Shown here: positions 17,790-25,003 of the stretch, one piece after another
Numbering within the stretch: the stretch's first letter is position 1
Layout of the letters: each line of letters begins with the position of its first letter
NCBI GenBank assembly: GCA_002471845.1
Contig: DKQT01000032.1
Coordinates: 62,001 to 126,000 of the forward strand
Source: Fidelibacterota bacterium UBA7301
Lineage (GTDB): Bacteria > Fidelibacterota > Marinisomatia > Marinisomatales > TCS55
DNA: 64,000 nt
Direction: 5' to 3'
Made by a program: the position numbers and the translations under genes
The notes under the pieces: model-generated
The model's input: the letters and a program-made list of their open reading frames with translations, nothing else
Told to the model about the DNA's origin: nothing
Database searches by the model: none

Positions 17790-19138
17790 AACAACTAACA
17801 CGCATCATAATTCTATTCTTCATTTTATTTACTACAGCCTTTGGTGCAACTCGTGTGGCTTATTTAAGGCCGGGTCCAATGATGAAAATTCCTTTTACCT
17901 CCATTGGTCCTTCTCCATATCTATTCACTGCCGGTTTCGGATCAGAGCTCCATAATCTCTCTCCTTTTAATACGGCGGGCGGCGCTTATTTTAGCATGGA
18001 TGCCAGCGGGTGGACATTCGGGTTTTCCACTGCTCAAGGGGCCGATACTACTCGCCTTGCCAACTTAGAAATTTCTACTTATAAAGCACCTGTAGAATTT
18101 GGATTTCATCTCCAGCGACGCGTTTATGTTCGAAATAATATTTCTTTTTCTGTTGGTCTTCAGGACATTGTATTTGAAAATAATGTCAAGGGCCTGAACC
18201 TTGATCCAAAAGAGTTATCTTTTTTTGGCATTGTAAGCAGTCAAAAGCAAATGGGTCAATATAACATGAATACTTTTATCGGTTTTGGTACTGGCGGCTT
18301 TGGCGCCATTGATACAGTTAGAATAGATACTTTGGCTGAGCAGCCAACTGGAACCAACGCTGGTGTATTTGCCGGCGCTGTTTTTAATACCCCCTATTTG
18401 GAGAAATGGGGCGGTATAGATATTGTGGGTGAATTCGATGGTAATGGCATCAATGTGGGACTCCGCATCCCCCTTACCTCGGATTATCGCCTGAACCTAG
18501 GATTCACCCACATAGAAAAATTACCTAAATGGAAAGAGCGTTATTGGGAAGGCCATGCGGGATTAACCATTGGTTTTGAAATTACGGCACCCCGGGGGTC
18601 ACTGATTAAAACGCCAGGCGGCGGCCCTACGCCACCACCAATTATGCAGCCGGGACCCATCAATATGGCAGAAATGGATACAACGCTAATGCTGGCGGAT
18701 TATACGGTGCATACATTGCGGGATTCTATGGGGCTCATGACCAATGAAATGCGGAACTTGATGACGCGGTTAGCCGCCATGGAACAGCATTCCAAATTTT
18801 TAGAGGATTCATTAAAAGCTATTCGTTTAAACACCAATGTGGATGAACAGAAAATGAATGATGCCCTGCGTTATTTGTCTCGCTCGCTACGTTATTTCTA
18901 TGCCGGTAATTATCGCGCTTCTTTACAGGAAGTAGAATCTGCGTTGGAACTTAATCCGAATCTGGCCCTGGCTTATGCACGACGGGGTTCAATTTATTAT
19001 AAACTGGGGGATGTTCAGCGGGCGACCATTAACTGGAACTTAGCATTACGCATGGATCCGGAATATGATGATGTGAGAAATGTGCTAAAGGCATTACATG
19101 AAAACCGTTTAAAATCAACAAGTATGATTGAGGAATAA
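17786..19138 (+). CDS. Outer-membrane barrel-like protein with C-terminal TPRs
   Basis: A 450-residue exported protein with a signal peptide ending near TTAFG. Residues of about 25-270 alternate hydrophobic and polar residues with many aromatics (SMDASGWTFGFSTAQ, EFGFHLQRRVYVRN, YRLNLGFTHIEKL), typical of outer-membrane beta strands. A Gly/Pro-rich linker (GGGPTPPPIMQPGP) and a helical segment follow. Two TPRs close the protein (LRYFYAGNYRASLQEVESALELNP, AYARRGSIYYKLGDVQRATINW). The combination suggests an outer-membrane anchor whose periplasmic TPR domain docks partners. It overlaps the gene before it and precedes motA by two bases. I do not recognise a named family. Confidence 0.75.
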   Translation: MKQLTRIIILFFILFTTAFGATRVAYLRPGPMMKIPFTSIGPSPYLFTAGFGSELHNLSPFNTAGGAYFSMDASGWTFGFSTAQGADTTRLANLEISTYKAPVEFGFHLQRRVYVRNNISFSVGLQDIVFENNVKGLNLDPKELSFFGIVSSQKQMGQYNMNTFIGFGTGGFGAIDTVRIDTLAEQPTGTNAGVFAGAVFNTPYLEKWGGIDIVGEFDGNGINVGLRIPLTSDYRLNLGFTHIEKLPKWKERYWEGHAGLTIGFEITAPRGSLIKTPGGGPTPPPIMQPGPINMAEMDTTLMLADYTVHTLRDSMGLMTNEMRNLMTRLAAMEQHSKFLEDSLKAIRLNTNVDEQKMNDALRYLSRSLRYFYAGNYRASLQEVESALELNPNLALAYARRGSIYYKLGDVQRATINWNLALRMDPEYDDVRNVLKALHENRLKSTSMIEE

Positions 19139-19140
19139 GT

Positions 19141-19911
19141 ATGGATATTGCTACCCTAGTCGGAATTATCCTAGGAATGGGAGCCATCATTGGCAGTATT
19201 TTTTTAATGACCCCAAATATAGGTATGTTTGGATCTGTCTCCAGCTTTGGTATTGTTTTTGGTGGAATGATTGCATCGGTATCAGTTGCTTTTCCCCTAA
19301 AAGATGTGCTCCAACTAGGAAATGCCATGGGCGCTGTTTTTAAGGGTAGCAAAGATTCATTGGGCGATGTGGTCGATGAAGCCGTTGAAGCGTCCGAAGT
19401 TGGAAGAAAAGGGACAGCTGACCTAGAAAATCATATCGGTAATATTAAGAGCTTTTTTTTCCGCGATGGGGCACAAATGGTTATTGATGGATATTCTCTT
19501 GAGGAAATTACTGAAATTTTATTTACCCGCATTGAATATCGGGAATTGCGTGAAAACACCCAGGCTGGGTTATTCAAATCTATGGGTGTCATGTCACCGG
19601 CGTGGGGAATGGTTGGAACACTCATCGGCCTCGTGGTCATGCTTTCCGGATTTGGCGAAGGTGGTACCGATACACTGGGTGCTGGTATGTCTGCGGCATT
19701 GATTACAACATTTTATGGTGCTGTGCTTGCCAATTTATTTTTTCTGCCCATGGCAGATAAAATTAAAACACGAATCACATTTACCAGCACAATTCAAAAC
19801 TTACAGGTGGAAGCTGCGCGATTAATTCACCAGAAAAAGCACCCGATTATTGTGCGGGAAAAACTGAATTCATTCATTCCACCAAAAGAATGGAAAAAAG
19901 ACGAAGGTTGA
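19141..19911 (+). CDS. MotA-type proton/sodium channel stator subunit
   Basis: A 256-residue inner-membrane protein with four helices (about 5-24, 32-51, 148-168, 181-203) and a large cytoplasmic loop, as in MotA. The two conserved prolines are present (Pro153 in MSPAWGMVGTLIG, Pro203 in FFLPMADKI). The loop keeps RKGTADLENHI with the Arg/Glu pair corresponding to rotor-contacting MotA Arg90 and Glu98, plus MVIDGYSLEEITEIL. In flagellar motors MotA pentamers surround MotB and convert ion flow into torque on FliG. Here it is followed by a MotB homologue and then FliF/FliG-like genes, and no flagellar structural gene is adjacent. This is MotA proper rather than ExbB/TolQ, judged from loop length and motifs. 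Confidence 0.92.
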   Translation: MDIATLVGIILGMGAIIGSIFLMTPNIGMFGSVSSFGIVFGGMIASVSVAFPLKDVLQLGNAMGAVFKGSKDSLGDVVDEAVEASEVGRKGTADLENHIGNIKSFFFRDGAQMVIDGYSLEEITEILFTRIEYRELRENTQAGLFKSMGVMSPAWGMVGTLIGLVVMLSGFGEGGTDTLGAGMSAALITTFYGAVLANLFFLPMADKIKTRITFTSTIQNLQVEAARLIHQKKHPIIVREKLNSFIPPKEWKKDEG

Positions 19912-19916
19912 TCTAA

Positions 19917-20699
19917 ATGGCCGCTACGCCACAAGAAGTAAAAAAATTCATAAACAAAGGCAAGGAACAAGTCGATGAGGGCTTGCCGGGGTGGTTTGGC
20001 ACCTTTGCTGATATGATGACATTGCTCTTTGCATTTTTTGTTTTATTGGCCGCCATTTCCACCATTGACCCGGTCAAACTACAGAATATGGCTGATGGAA
20101 TGGGGAAATCTGTGGGTAAAAAGAAGGAACTTGACAATCAAGCCATGTCTCTTGGTGATATTCATAAGGAGGCTGTAAAAATGGTTGAAGAGATGGAAAA
20201 AGATCCTGAAACAGGAGAAAAGCCGGTGGAGGTTACCACTAGCCCAAAGGGTGTTACAATTGGGATTTCCTCTGATGTTAGTTTTCGTTCCGGATCAGCC
20301 GAAACCAAACCAGAATTTTTAGAAATACTGAAAAAAATATTGCCAACAGTTCAAGAGTCTTATTTTCAAATTGCTGTAGAAGGTCATACTGATAGTGACC
20401 AATTGCCAAAAGCATTACGAATACAATATCCAAGTAACTGGGAGTTGTCAGGTGCGCGGGCTGCTGCAGTTGTCCGGTTATTGATTTCTCTGGGTGTTGA
20501 TCCCACTCGGTTGGAAGCAGTAGGATATGGAGAATTTGTTCCCAGAGACAGGAAAAACACAGAATTGCTTTCATCAGATTTAGTACAAAAATATAATTCT
20601 AATCCCCAACAGAAGGCCCGGAACCGCCGCGTAGAAATTACCTTTTTAGCACCGCGGGGCGGTCCTGTAGGTAGATCGGCCACCACGGATGATGAATAA
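19917..20699 (+). CDS. MotB-type stator subunit with OmpA-like domain
   Basis: A 260-residue protein with one N-terminal transmembrane helix containing FADMMTLLFAFFVLL. Its Asp is residue 32, the same position as the ion-binding Asp32 of E. coli MotB. A periplasmic linker follows, then an OmpA/Pal-type peptidoglycan-binding domain at about 110-250 (VEGHTDSDQLP, NWELSGARAAAVVRLL, AVGYGEFVPRD, ARNRRVEITFL). With MotA it would form a peptidoglycan-anchored 5:2 torque unit. It starts five bases after motA. All residues expected for a working ion channel are visible, so a powered machine, not a relic, is likely. Confidence 0.93.
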   Translation: MAATPQEVKKFINKGKEQVDEGLPGWFGTFADMMTLLFAFFVLLAAISTIDPVKLQNMADGMGKSVGKKKELDNQAMSLGDIHKEAVKMVEEMEKDPETGEKPVEVTTSPKGVTIGISSDVSFRSGSAETKPEFLEILKKILPTVQESYFQIAVEGHTDSDQLPKALRIQYPSNWELSGARAAAVVRLLISLGVDPTRLEAVGYGEFVPRDRKNTELLSSDLVQKYNSNPQQKARNRRVEITFLAPRGGPVGRSATTDDE

Positions 20700-20731
20700 A
20701 TCAAATAATTCACTTGGATAAGGGAGTTAAT

Positions 20732-22249
20732 ATGAAAAAGCGGAGTAAAAGGGTATTTTATTTTACCCTAATAATTGGACTCATTATGGGCATAGTCCTG
20801 AGCCAGACAAGCGGCTACTTGGCCCAAAAACTCATGATCGAAAATGACCTGCGTAAACGCATTGCTAGCGCACTTGAAAAAGTGATTGATAACCGCAAAT
20901 ACGTTGTGGATGTCAGTGTAGATTTGGAAATCAGCAGCGCCATCGAAAGTCAAACAACCTATTCCCCCGGCAGCAGGGAAAGTTCCATTGAATCCTTGAA
21001 ATCCGCCGAGGATATTCTCAGCGCCACGGATGCCCCCAAGAGTGGCAGCGTGGGATTGCCCATCCCGGGTTTTGACTTTACGGCTGAAACACCTGCTAAA
21101 GATGTAGAAACAGCTTCCTCTGCAGAATCGGCCCCCATGGAATCTATCAAGAAAGACAATGTGGTCTCCCGGACTCAAACAGAAAAACGCCCCTCCATGG
21201 CCAGTATACGCAATATGGAGATCAGTATTATAATTCAGGAGGGCGCCGCGCCAGAACTTATTGAAAACATCCGCCAAGTCGTAATGGTTGCTTCCCGTTT
21301 TAATCGTCCCCGCGGTGATGTGCTCAGCATCATGACGGCCAGCTTTAAAGAACGACGGGATGAACGATCTGCTGAACAGGTATTGTTAAAAAATATTGCT
21401 GAAAAACTTGAATCACTTGAAAGCCAACGAGAAAGGCTGGGGGAGGTTGACTGGAAACAAGAATTAGATAATTATAAAGAATCTGAAGCAGAGCGAAGAC
21501 AGGAAGATCAACTGTATTTTCAATCCAAGCTTGCAGAATTTGAAACGGCGGCAAGAGATCGTTCATACGATCAAGAAAAAGAAGCCATGCTGCGCCAAGA
21601 TTCTGTTCGCCTACAGGCCCTCAATGAAGAAATACAAAACCTGAAGTCTTTTCTGGGTACGGCTGACTTAACGGATTCTGCCGCCACCGAAGCACAATCT
21701 TCGGTACAGGAAAAACTGCAGGAAAAAGCTAGTCTTGATTCACAAATTGCTGAAAAACTTGCCATGCTTGATGAAGTTCAAAGCGAATTAGATAATCGGG
21801 CTCGCCGTGGTGGGAGTAATACGGGAATGATTGTTTTTATTTCAATTCTTGGTGCTCTAGTAATTGTTTTGGCAGTAGTACTTATATTCATTTTAATGAA
21901 TAAACCAAAACAACAGATGCCCCCACTGCCGCCTTGGATGATGTATCCACCGCGACCCAAAAAAAAAGATAATAGCAATAGATCAGAACTAGTAAAACAA
22001 CCGGCGGCGCCAGCAACGCCGCCACCTGCTCCTGAGCCACCTAAAGTTGAAGATATTGGCGTTCTTCAAAGCGAAGTCAACGATATGAAGCAGGCTGTTG
22101 TATCAATGAGTGTCGGCCAACCACAAGCTGCTACAAAAATCGTGAAAGATTGGATTTTGGAAGAAGCACCGCCCGAGCCTGAACCTGCGCCGGCAGATGC
22201 CGAAGAAGATGACGGTGGTAAAAAGAAGAAGAAAAAGAAGAAGAAATAA
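20732..22249 (+). CDS. Reduced FliF-like membrane-ring protein
   Basis: The ATG at 20732 follows AGGGAG by five bases; an upstream TTG at 20714 would overlap that site. The 505-residue protein has two membrane helices (about 8-25 and 365-389) enclosing a periplasmic region. Its first part (38-205) matches the RBM3 ring-building region of FliF: RKRIASALEKVIDNRKYVVDV and MEISIIIQEG, then VMVASRFNRPRGD. Residues 208-355 are a long coiled coil not found in standard FliF. The cytosolic tail is Pro-rich, with a helix SVGQPQAATKIVKDWILEE resembling the FliG-binding C-terminus of FliF, and ends in nine lysines. Domains RBM1 and RBM2 appear to be missing. It precedes the FliG homologue by nine bases. 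Confidence 0.82.
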   Translation: MKKRSKRVFYFTLIIGLIMGIVLSQTSGYLAQKLMIENDLRKRIASALEKVIDNRKYVVDVSVDLEISSAIESQTTYSPGSRESSIESLKSAEDILSATDAPKSGSVGLPIPGFDFTAETPAKDVETASSAESAPMESIKKDNVVSRTQTEKRPSMASIRNMEISIIIQEGAAPELIENIRQVVMVASRFNRPRGDVLSIMTASFKERRDERSAEQVLLKNIAEKLESLESQRERLGEVDWKQELDNYKESEAERRQEDQLYFQSKLAEFETAARDRSYDQEKEAMLRQDSVRLQALNEEIQNLKSFLGTADLTDSAATEAQSSVQEKLQEKASLDSQIAEKLAMLDEVQSELDNRARRGGSNTGMIVFISILGALVIVLAVVLIFILMNKPKQQMPPLPPWMMYPPRPKKKDNSNRSELVKQPAAPATPPPAPEPPKVEDIGVLQSEVNDMKQAVVSMSVGQPQAATKIVKDWILEEAPPEPEPAPADAEEDDGGKKKKKKKKK

Positions 22250-22258
22250 GAGGCTTGT

Positions 22259-23188
22259 ATGATTTCAGATTATAACAGATTGTCCGGCCTGCAAAAAGTA
22301 GCTATCCTGTTTTCTATCCTCGGTGAGAGTCTAGCCCTGAACTTGGTTAAGGATCTCGATAAAACGGAAGTGCGCAAAATTCGAGCCGCTATGCGAGGCG
22401 CCGGTAATGTGGCTTTTGTTGTTAAAAAACAAGTTATGGAAGAATTTTACTTCGCCTTTGTAAGTGAAAAATTCCAAGAGGAAGAAAGTGATGAGCCCAA
22501 GAAGCCCTTTGAATTTCTGGGTGAGTTAACCGATGAACAGCTTGTGGCTCTTTTAATTACTGAAACACCAAGGGTTATTGCCATTACCCTCGCTCAACTA
22601 TCAGGTGAAAAACGGATGATGGTATTAAACCGTATCAGTGAAGAGGAAAAGGGACAGGTACTGTTAAACATTGGCAACCTCAATGATGTACCTCTTGAGG
22701 CTGTTGTTCAAATTGCAAACAAGCTTCAGAAAAAAGCAAAGCAATTACCCAAAACAATCGCTTTTTCCCGTGGCGGGGGCAAAGACTTAGCGGATATTCT
22801 CGGCGAAATGGATCCCAAGGATGAAGAAATGTTTATGACGAACCTTGAACAGGATAATCCTGACCTTGCTGAAGAAGTAAAAAAATACCGCATTACATTT
22901 GAATCTATATTCGAAATTTTTCCGGACAACCTACTGCGAGATCTCATGAATGCGGTGGACTTGGATAGGGTTGCTATGGCCCTCAAAGGAATGGGTCAAT
23001 CCATATCCGATAAGGTTCTTGGTGTTTTGCCGAAAAAGAAACAGGCAATGTTTGAACCAGTTGAGGGTGCTGTTCCCAAGCGGGATGTTGATTCAGCCCG
23101 TAAATCCATAGTCTCTGCCGCTAAACAAATGGAGCGCGACGGTGCTTTCAAGCTTGAAGATCTACTCGGCGGTGATACCGTAGAATAG
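22259..23188 (+). CDS. FliG-like rotor protein
   Basis: A 309-residue protein aligning with FliG over its whole length. The N domain has LSGLQKVAILFSILGESLA. The middle domain has TETPRVIAITLAQLSGEKR where flagellar FliG has the FliM-binding EHPQ motif, so the motif is altered to ETPR (102-105). The C domain (GGGKDLADILGEMD, PDLAEEVKKYRITFESIFEI, VAMALKGMGQSISDKVLGVLPKKKQAMF) keeps the torque-helix region with charged residues. FliG transmits force from MotA to the FliF ring. The ribosome-binding site AGAGG lies at the end of the fliF-like gene. A rho-independent terminator follows, closing the operon. No FliM or FliN is nearby. Confidence 0.88.
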   Translation: MISDYNRLSGLQKVAILFSILGESLALNLVKDLDKTEVRKIRAAMRGAGNVAFVVKKQVMEEFYFAFVSEKFQEEESDEPKKPFEFLGELTDEQLVALLITETPRVIAITLAQLSGEKRMMVLNRISEEEKGQVLLNIGNLNDVPLEAVVQIANKLQKKAKQLPKTIAFSRGGGKDLADILGEMDPKDEEMFMTNLEQDNPDLAEEVKKYRITFESIFEIFPDNLLRDLMNAVDLDRVAMALKGMGQSISDKVLGVLPKKKQAMFEPVEGAVPKRDVDSARKSIVSAAKQMERDGAFKLEDLLGGDTVE

Positions 23189-23215
23189 ATCCGCCTTCGA
23201 CAATCGCTAAAATGA

Positions 23216-23239
23216 CCCCGCATTTTGCGGGGTTTTTTT
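23216..23239 (+). terminator. Rho-independent terminator of the motor-like operon
   Basis: A hairpin CCCCGCA-TTT-TGCGGGG followed by seven Ts lies 27 bases after the FliG-like stop codon. It overlaps the stop codon of the convergent asnB gene. The 15-base core CCCGCATTTTGCGGG also occurs at 7551-7565. Confidence 0.9.
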
Positions 23240-24821
23240 ATTCTAAATACCCGCTGAGTTCCCGTGCTGAAGGATCATTTGTTTCAACCCATTTCGGCAT
23301 CCAATAATGGGGAATTAATTTATCGTGCTTCCCGAAAAATGATTCGAATACTTTCCGGTAATAATAACTCTCCTTCAATATCGGTATACAATGTGTGTAG
23401 CGCTGTACCTCTGTTTCAAATTCAATGTCGGTTATTTGCTTATCTATAAATCCTTGGAGTACGCGATGCCAAGAATTCTCCTTAGCGCTGACACCGTCAG
23501 AAAAGGCGCACTTTCTACGCCATAATACCAATTCGGGTAAAAGATGCATATCAAAAAATGCTTTTCTTAAGAGGTGTTTTTCCAAACGGTCTTTACCGTC
23601 AAACATTTTTTGTTCCGCCGGGATGGATAAATAATAACGTGCGAATTCCTTATCTAAAAATGGTGTTCTAGCCTCCAGTCCATTGGAGCTTATTGAACGG
23701 TCGGAACGAAGAACATCAAAGTAGTGAATTTCATTTACCAGTCTTTTGCACTCTGCCTGAAAGGTATGAGCAGAGGGGGCATGCTTCAGGTAAACATATC
23801 CTCCGCAAACTTCATCACTGCCGTCGCCATTAAAGATCACTTTACAGTCACTGTTTTCCCGGATATACTTTGAAACAAGATAATTTCCTACACTGGCTCG
23901 CACCGTTGTTGTATCAAATGATTCAATATTATAAATAACTGTTTCAATGACTGATAAAAAATCATGTTCAGAAATTTGAATCTGATGATGATCCGTCCCC
24001 AGATAATCCGCCACTGCTTGGGCATATTCAAGGTCAATGCTTCCAGGCATACCAATCGAGAATGTCTTTAAAATACCGTTGTGATATTTATTAACTAAAG
24101 CGGAAATCAAACTGGAATCAAGTCCGCCGGAAAGAAGACTGCCGATTTCCCGTTCGGCCATCATGCGTTTCTTTACCGCTTGTTTCAAGCGGCTTCGAAT
24201 ACCTTCCAAGATGTTTTCTTCCTTAATTCCAGAAAGGGGTTCCTCCCGGTGATAATAATATTGAGTATAGGTTCCCAGGCTTTGCTGCCAATAATGACCG
24301 GGTTTGAACGGTTGCACTGCATCACAAATTCCGGTAAGTGGTTTTGCTTCAGAAGCAAATAATGTTTCACCATCATTTGTTCCCACAAATCCAGGCCGTA
24401 CACCAAAGGGATCGCGGCCAGCAAACAATTCATCCCTATCCCGATCATGGAGAACAAACATAAAAACACCATCCAGCGCAGTAATTGTTTTTTCAATCCC
24501 AAACTGTTTATACATATGAAGAATTATCTCACAGTCTGACCCTGTGGTTAAAGTAAAGCTATACTTCCTTGCCAGGGCTTTATAATTATAAATCTCCCCA
24601 TTGCAAATGAGAGACAAACTATTATCTTCCGGATGGATCAATGGCTGGTCCCCGGCCTCGCTAGTGCCAACAATAGCCAAGCGATGAAAGGCAAAGAGTG
24701 TATCTCCAACCAACATCTTTACTTGGGAGTTATCCGGCCCACGATACTTTATTTTATCTGCATGGGGCTTTAGCTCATCCCAAGTCATTGTTTCTCCTTT
24801 ATAGGCGAATATTCCACACAT
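23238..24821 (-). CDS. asnB: Asparagine synthase (glutamine-hydrolysing)
   Basis: The start at 24821 gives MCGIFAYKG, placing the catalytic Cys directly after Met as class II glutaminases require; AAGGAA lies nine bases upstream. The 527-residue protein has the glutaminase domain (YRGPDNSQ, FHRLAIVG, NGEIYNYKAL) and the ATP-dependent synthetase domain (EIGSLLSGGLDSSLIS with the PP-motif, IFNGDGSDEVCGGY, LEARTPFLDKEF). It makes asparagine from aspartate, glutamine and ATP. Its leader carries an Asn-codon attenuator between 24847 and 24983, so expression is probably tuned to charged Asn-tRNA. It lies downstream of ppdK on the same strand and converges on the FliG-like gene. Confidence 0.95.
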   Translation of the reverse strand: MCGIFAYKGETMTWDELKPHADKIKYRGPDNSQVKMLVGDTLFAFHRLAIVGTSEAGDQPLIHPEDNSLSLICNGEIYNYKALARKYSFTLTTGSDCEIILHMYKQFGIEKTITALDGVFMFVLHDRDRDELFAGRDPFGVRPGFVGTNDGETLFASEAKPLTGICDAVQPFKPGHYWQQSLGTYTQYYYHREEPLSGIKEENILEGIRSRLKQAVKKRMMAEREIGSLLSGGLDSSLISALVNKYHNGILKTFSIGMPGSIDLEYAQAVADYLGTDHHQIQISEHDFLSVIETVIYNIESFDTTTVRASVGNYLVSKYIRENSDCKVIFNGDGSDEVCGGYVYLKHAPSAHTFQAECKRLVNEIHYFDVLRSDRSISSNGLEARTPFLDKEFARYYLSIPAEQKMFDGKDRLEKHLLRKAFFDMHLLPELVLWRRKCAFSDGVSAKENSWHRVLQGFIDKQITDIEFETEVQRYTHCIPILKESYYYRKVFESFFGKHDKLIPHYWMPKWVETNDPSARELSGYLE

Positions 24822-24846
24822 TGTTTTTTCCTTTAATTTTGAACAT

Positions 24847-24881
24847 AAAAAAACCCCCAAGACCTTCAGGTTATGGGGGTT
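24847..24881 (-). terminator. Attenuator terminator in the asnB leader
   Basis: On the minus strand AACCCCC and GGGGGTT form the base of a hairpin, with an inner ACC/GGT stem and a tetraloop, followed immediately by seven Ts. It lies between the Asn-rich leader peptide and the asnB ribosome-binding site, so it would stop transcription before asnB. The 5' arm can alternatively pair with the upstream GUGGGG at 24921-24926. Confidence 0.85.
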
Positions 24882-24897
24882 CTTAAAAAAGTTTTTG

Positions 24898-24943
24898 CTT
24901 CCGTCAGGTTACACGGAAGTCCCCACGCCATATTCATTGGCGT
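24898..24943 (-). promoter_or_regulatory. Alternative leader hairpins of the asnB attenuator
   Basis: Two stems precede the terminator in the transcript: ACGCCA/TGGCGT (24925-24943), whose 5' arm begins in the last codon of the Asn run, and CTTCCGT/ACGGAAG (24898-24919), which contains the leader stop codon. The RNA segment GUGGGG (24921-24926) can pair with CCCCAU of the terminator 5' arm (24873-24878), giving an antiterminator that competes with the first stem. A ribosome stalled on the Asn codons would mask the first stem and favour the antiterminator. Pairings were read by eye; energies were not computed. Confidence 0.68.
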
Positions 24944-24983
24944 TATTATTATTGTTATTATTTGAGGCAATCATGCAACACAT
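24909..24983 (-). CDS. Asparagine-rich leader peptide of asnB
   Basis: A short frame begins with ATG at 24983 or at 24974 (same frame) and ends with TAA at 24909-24911, giving 24 or 21 residues. Seven consecutive Asn codons (AAT/AAC) occupy 24942-24962, and an eighth follows after one Ala codon. It is placed between ppdK (stop 21 bases upstream) and the asnB terminator hairpin, exactly as leader peptides are in the trp, his and leu attenuators. A weak AGG lies about 12 bases before the first ATG. The peptide itself probably has no function; its translation speed would sense Asn-tRNA charging. It is too small to be found by usual gene callers. Confidence 0.82.
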   Translation of the reverse strand: MCCMIASNNNNNNNANEYGVGTSV

Positions 24984-25003
24984 AACGGTAGCAAACCTAA
25001 GTT

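Noticed and set aside
19141..20699. Possible ExbB/TolQ-TolR or Zorya-type anti-phage motor instead of MotAB
   Set aside because: MotA loop motifs and MotB Asp32 plus OmpA domain fit MotAB, and the neighbours are FliF/FliG-like, not ZorC/D-type effector genes.
15723..23188. Type III secretion injectisome
   Set aside because: No SctV, SctR-U, SctN or secretin genes are present, and the ring protein has a FliG-docking tail and adjacent FliG, unlike SctJ.
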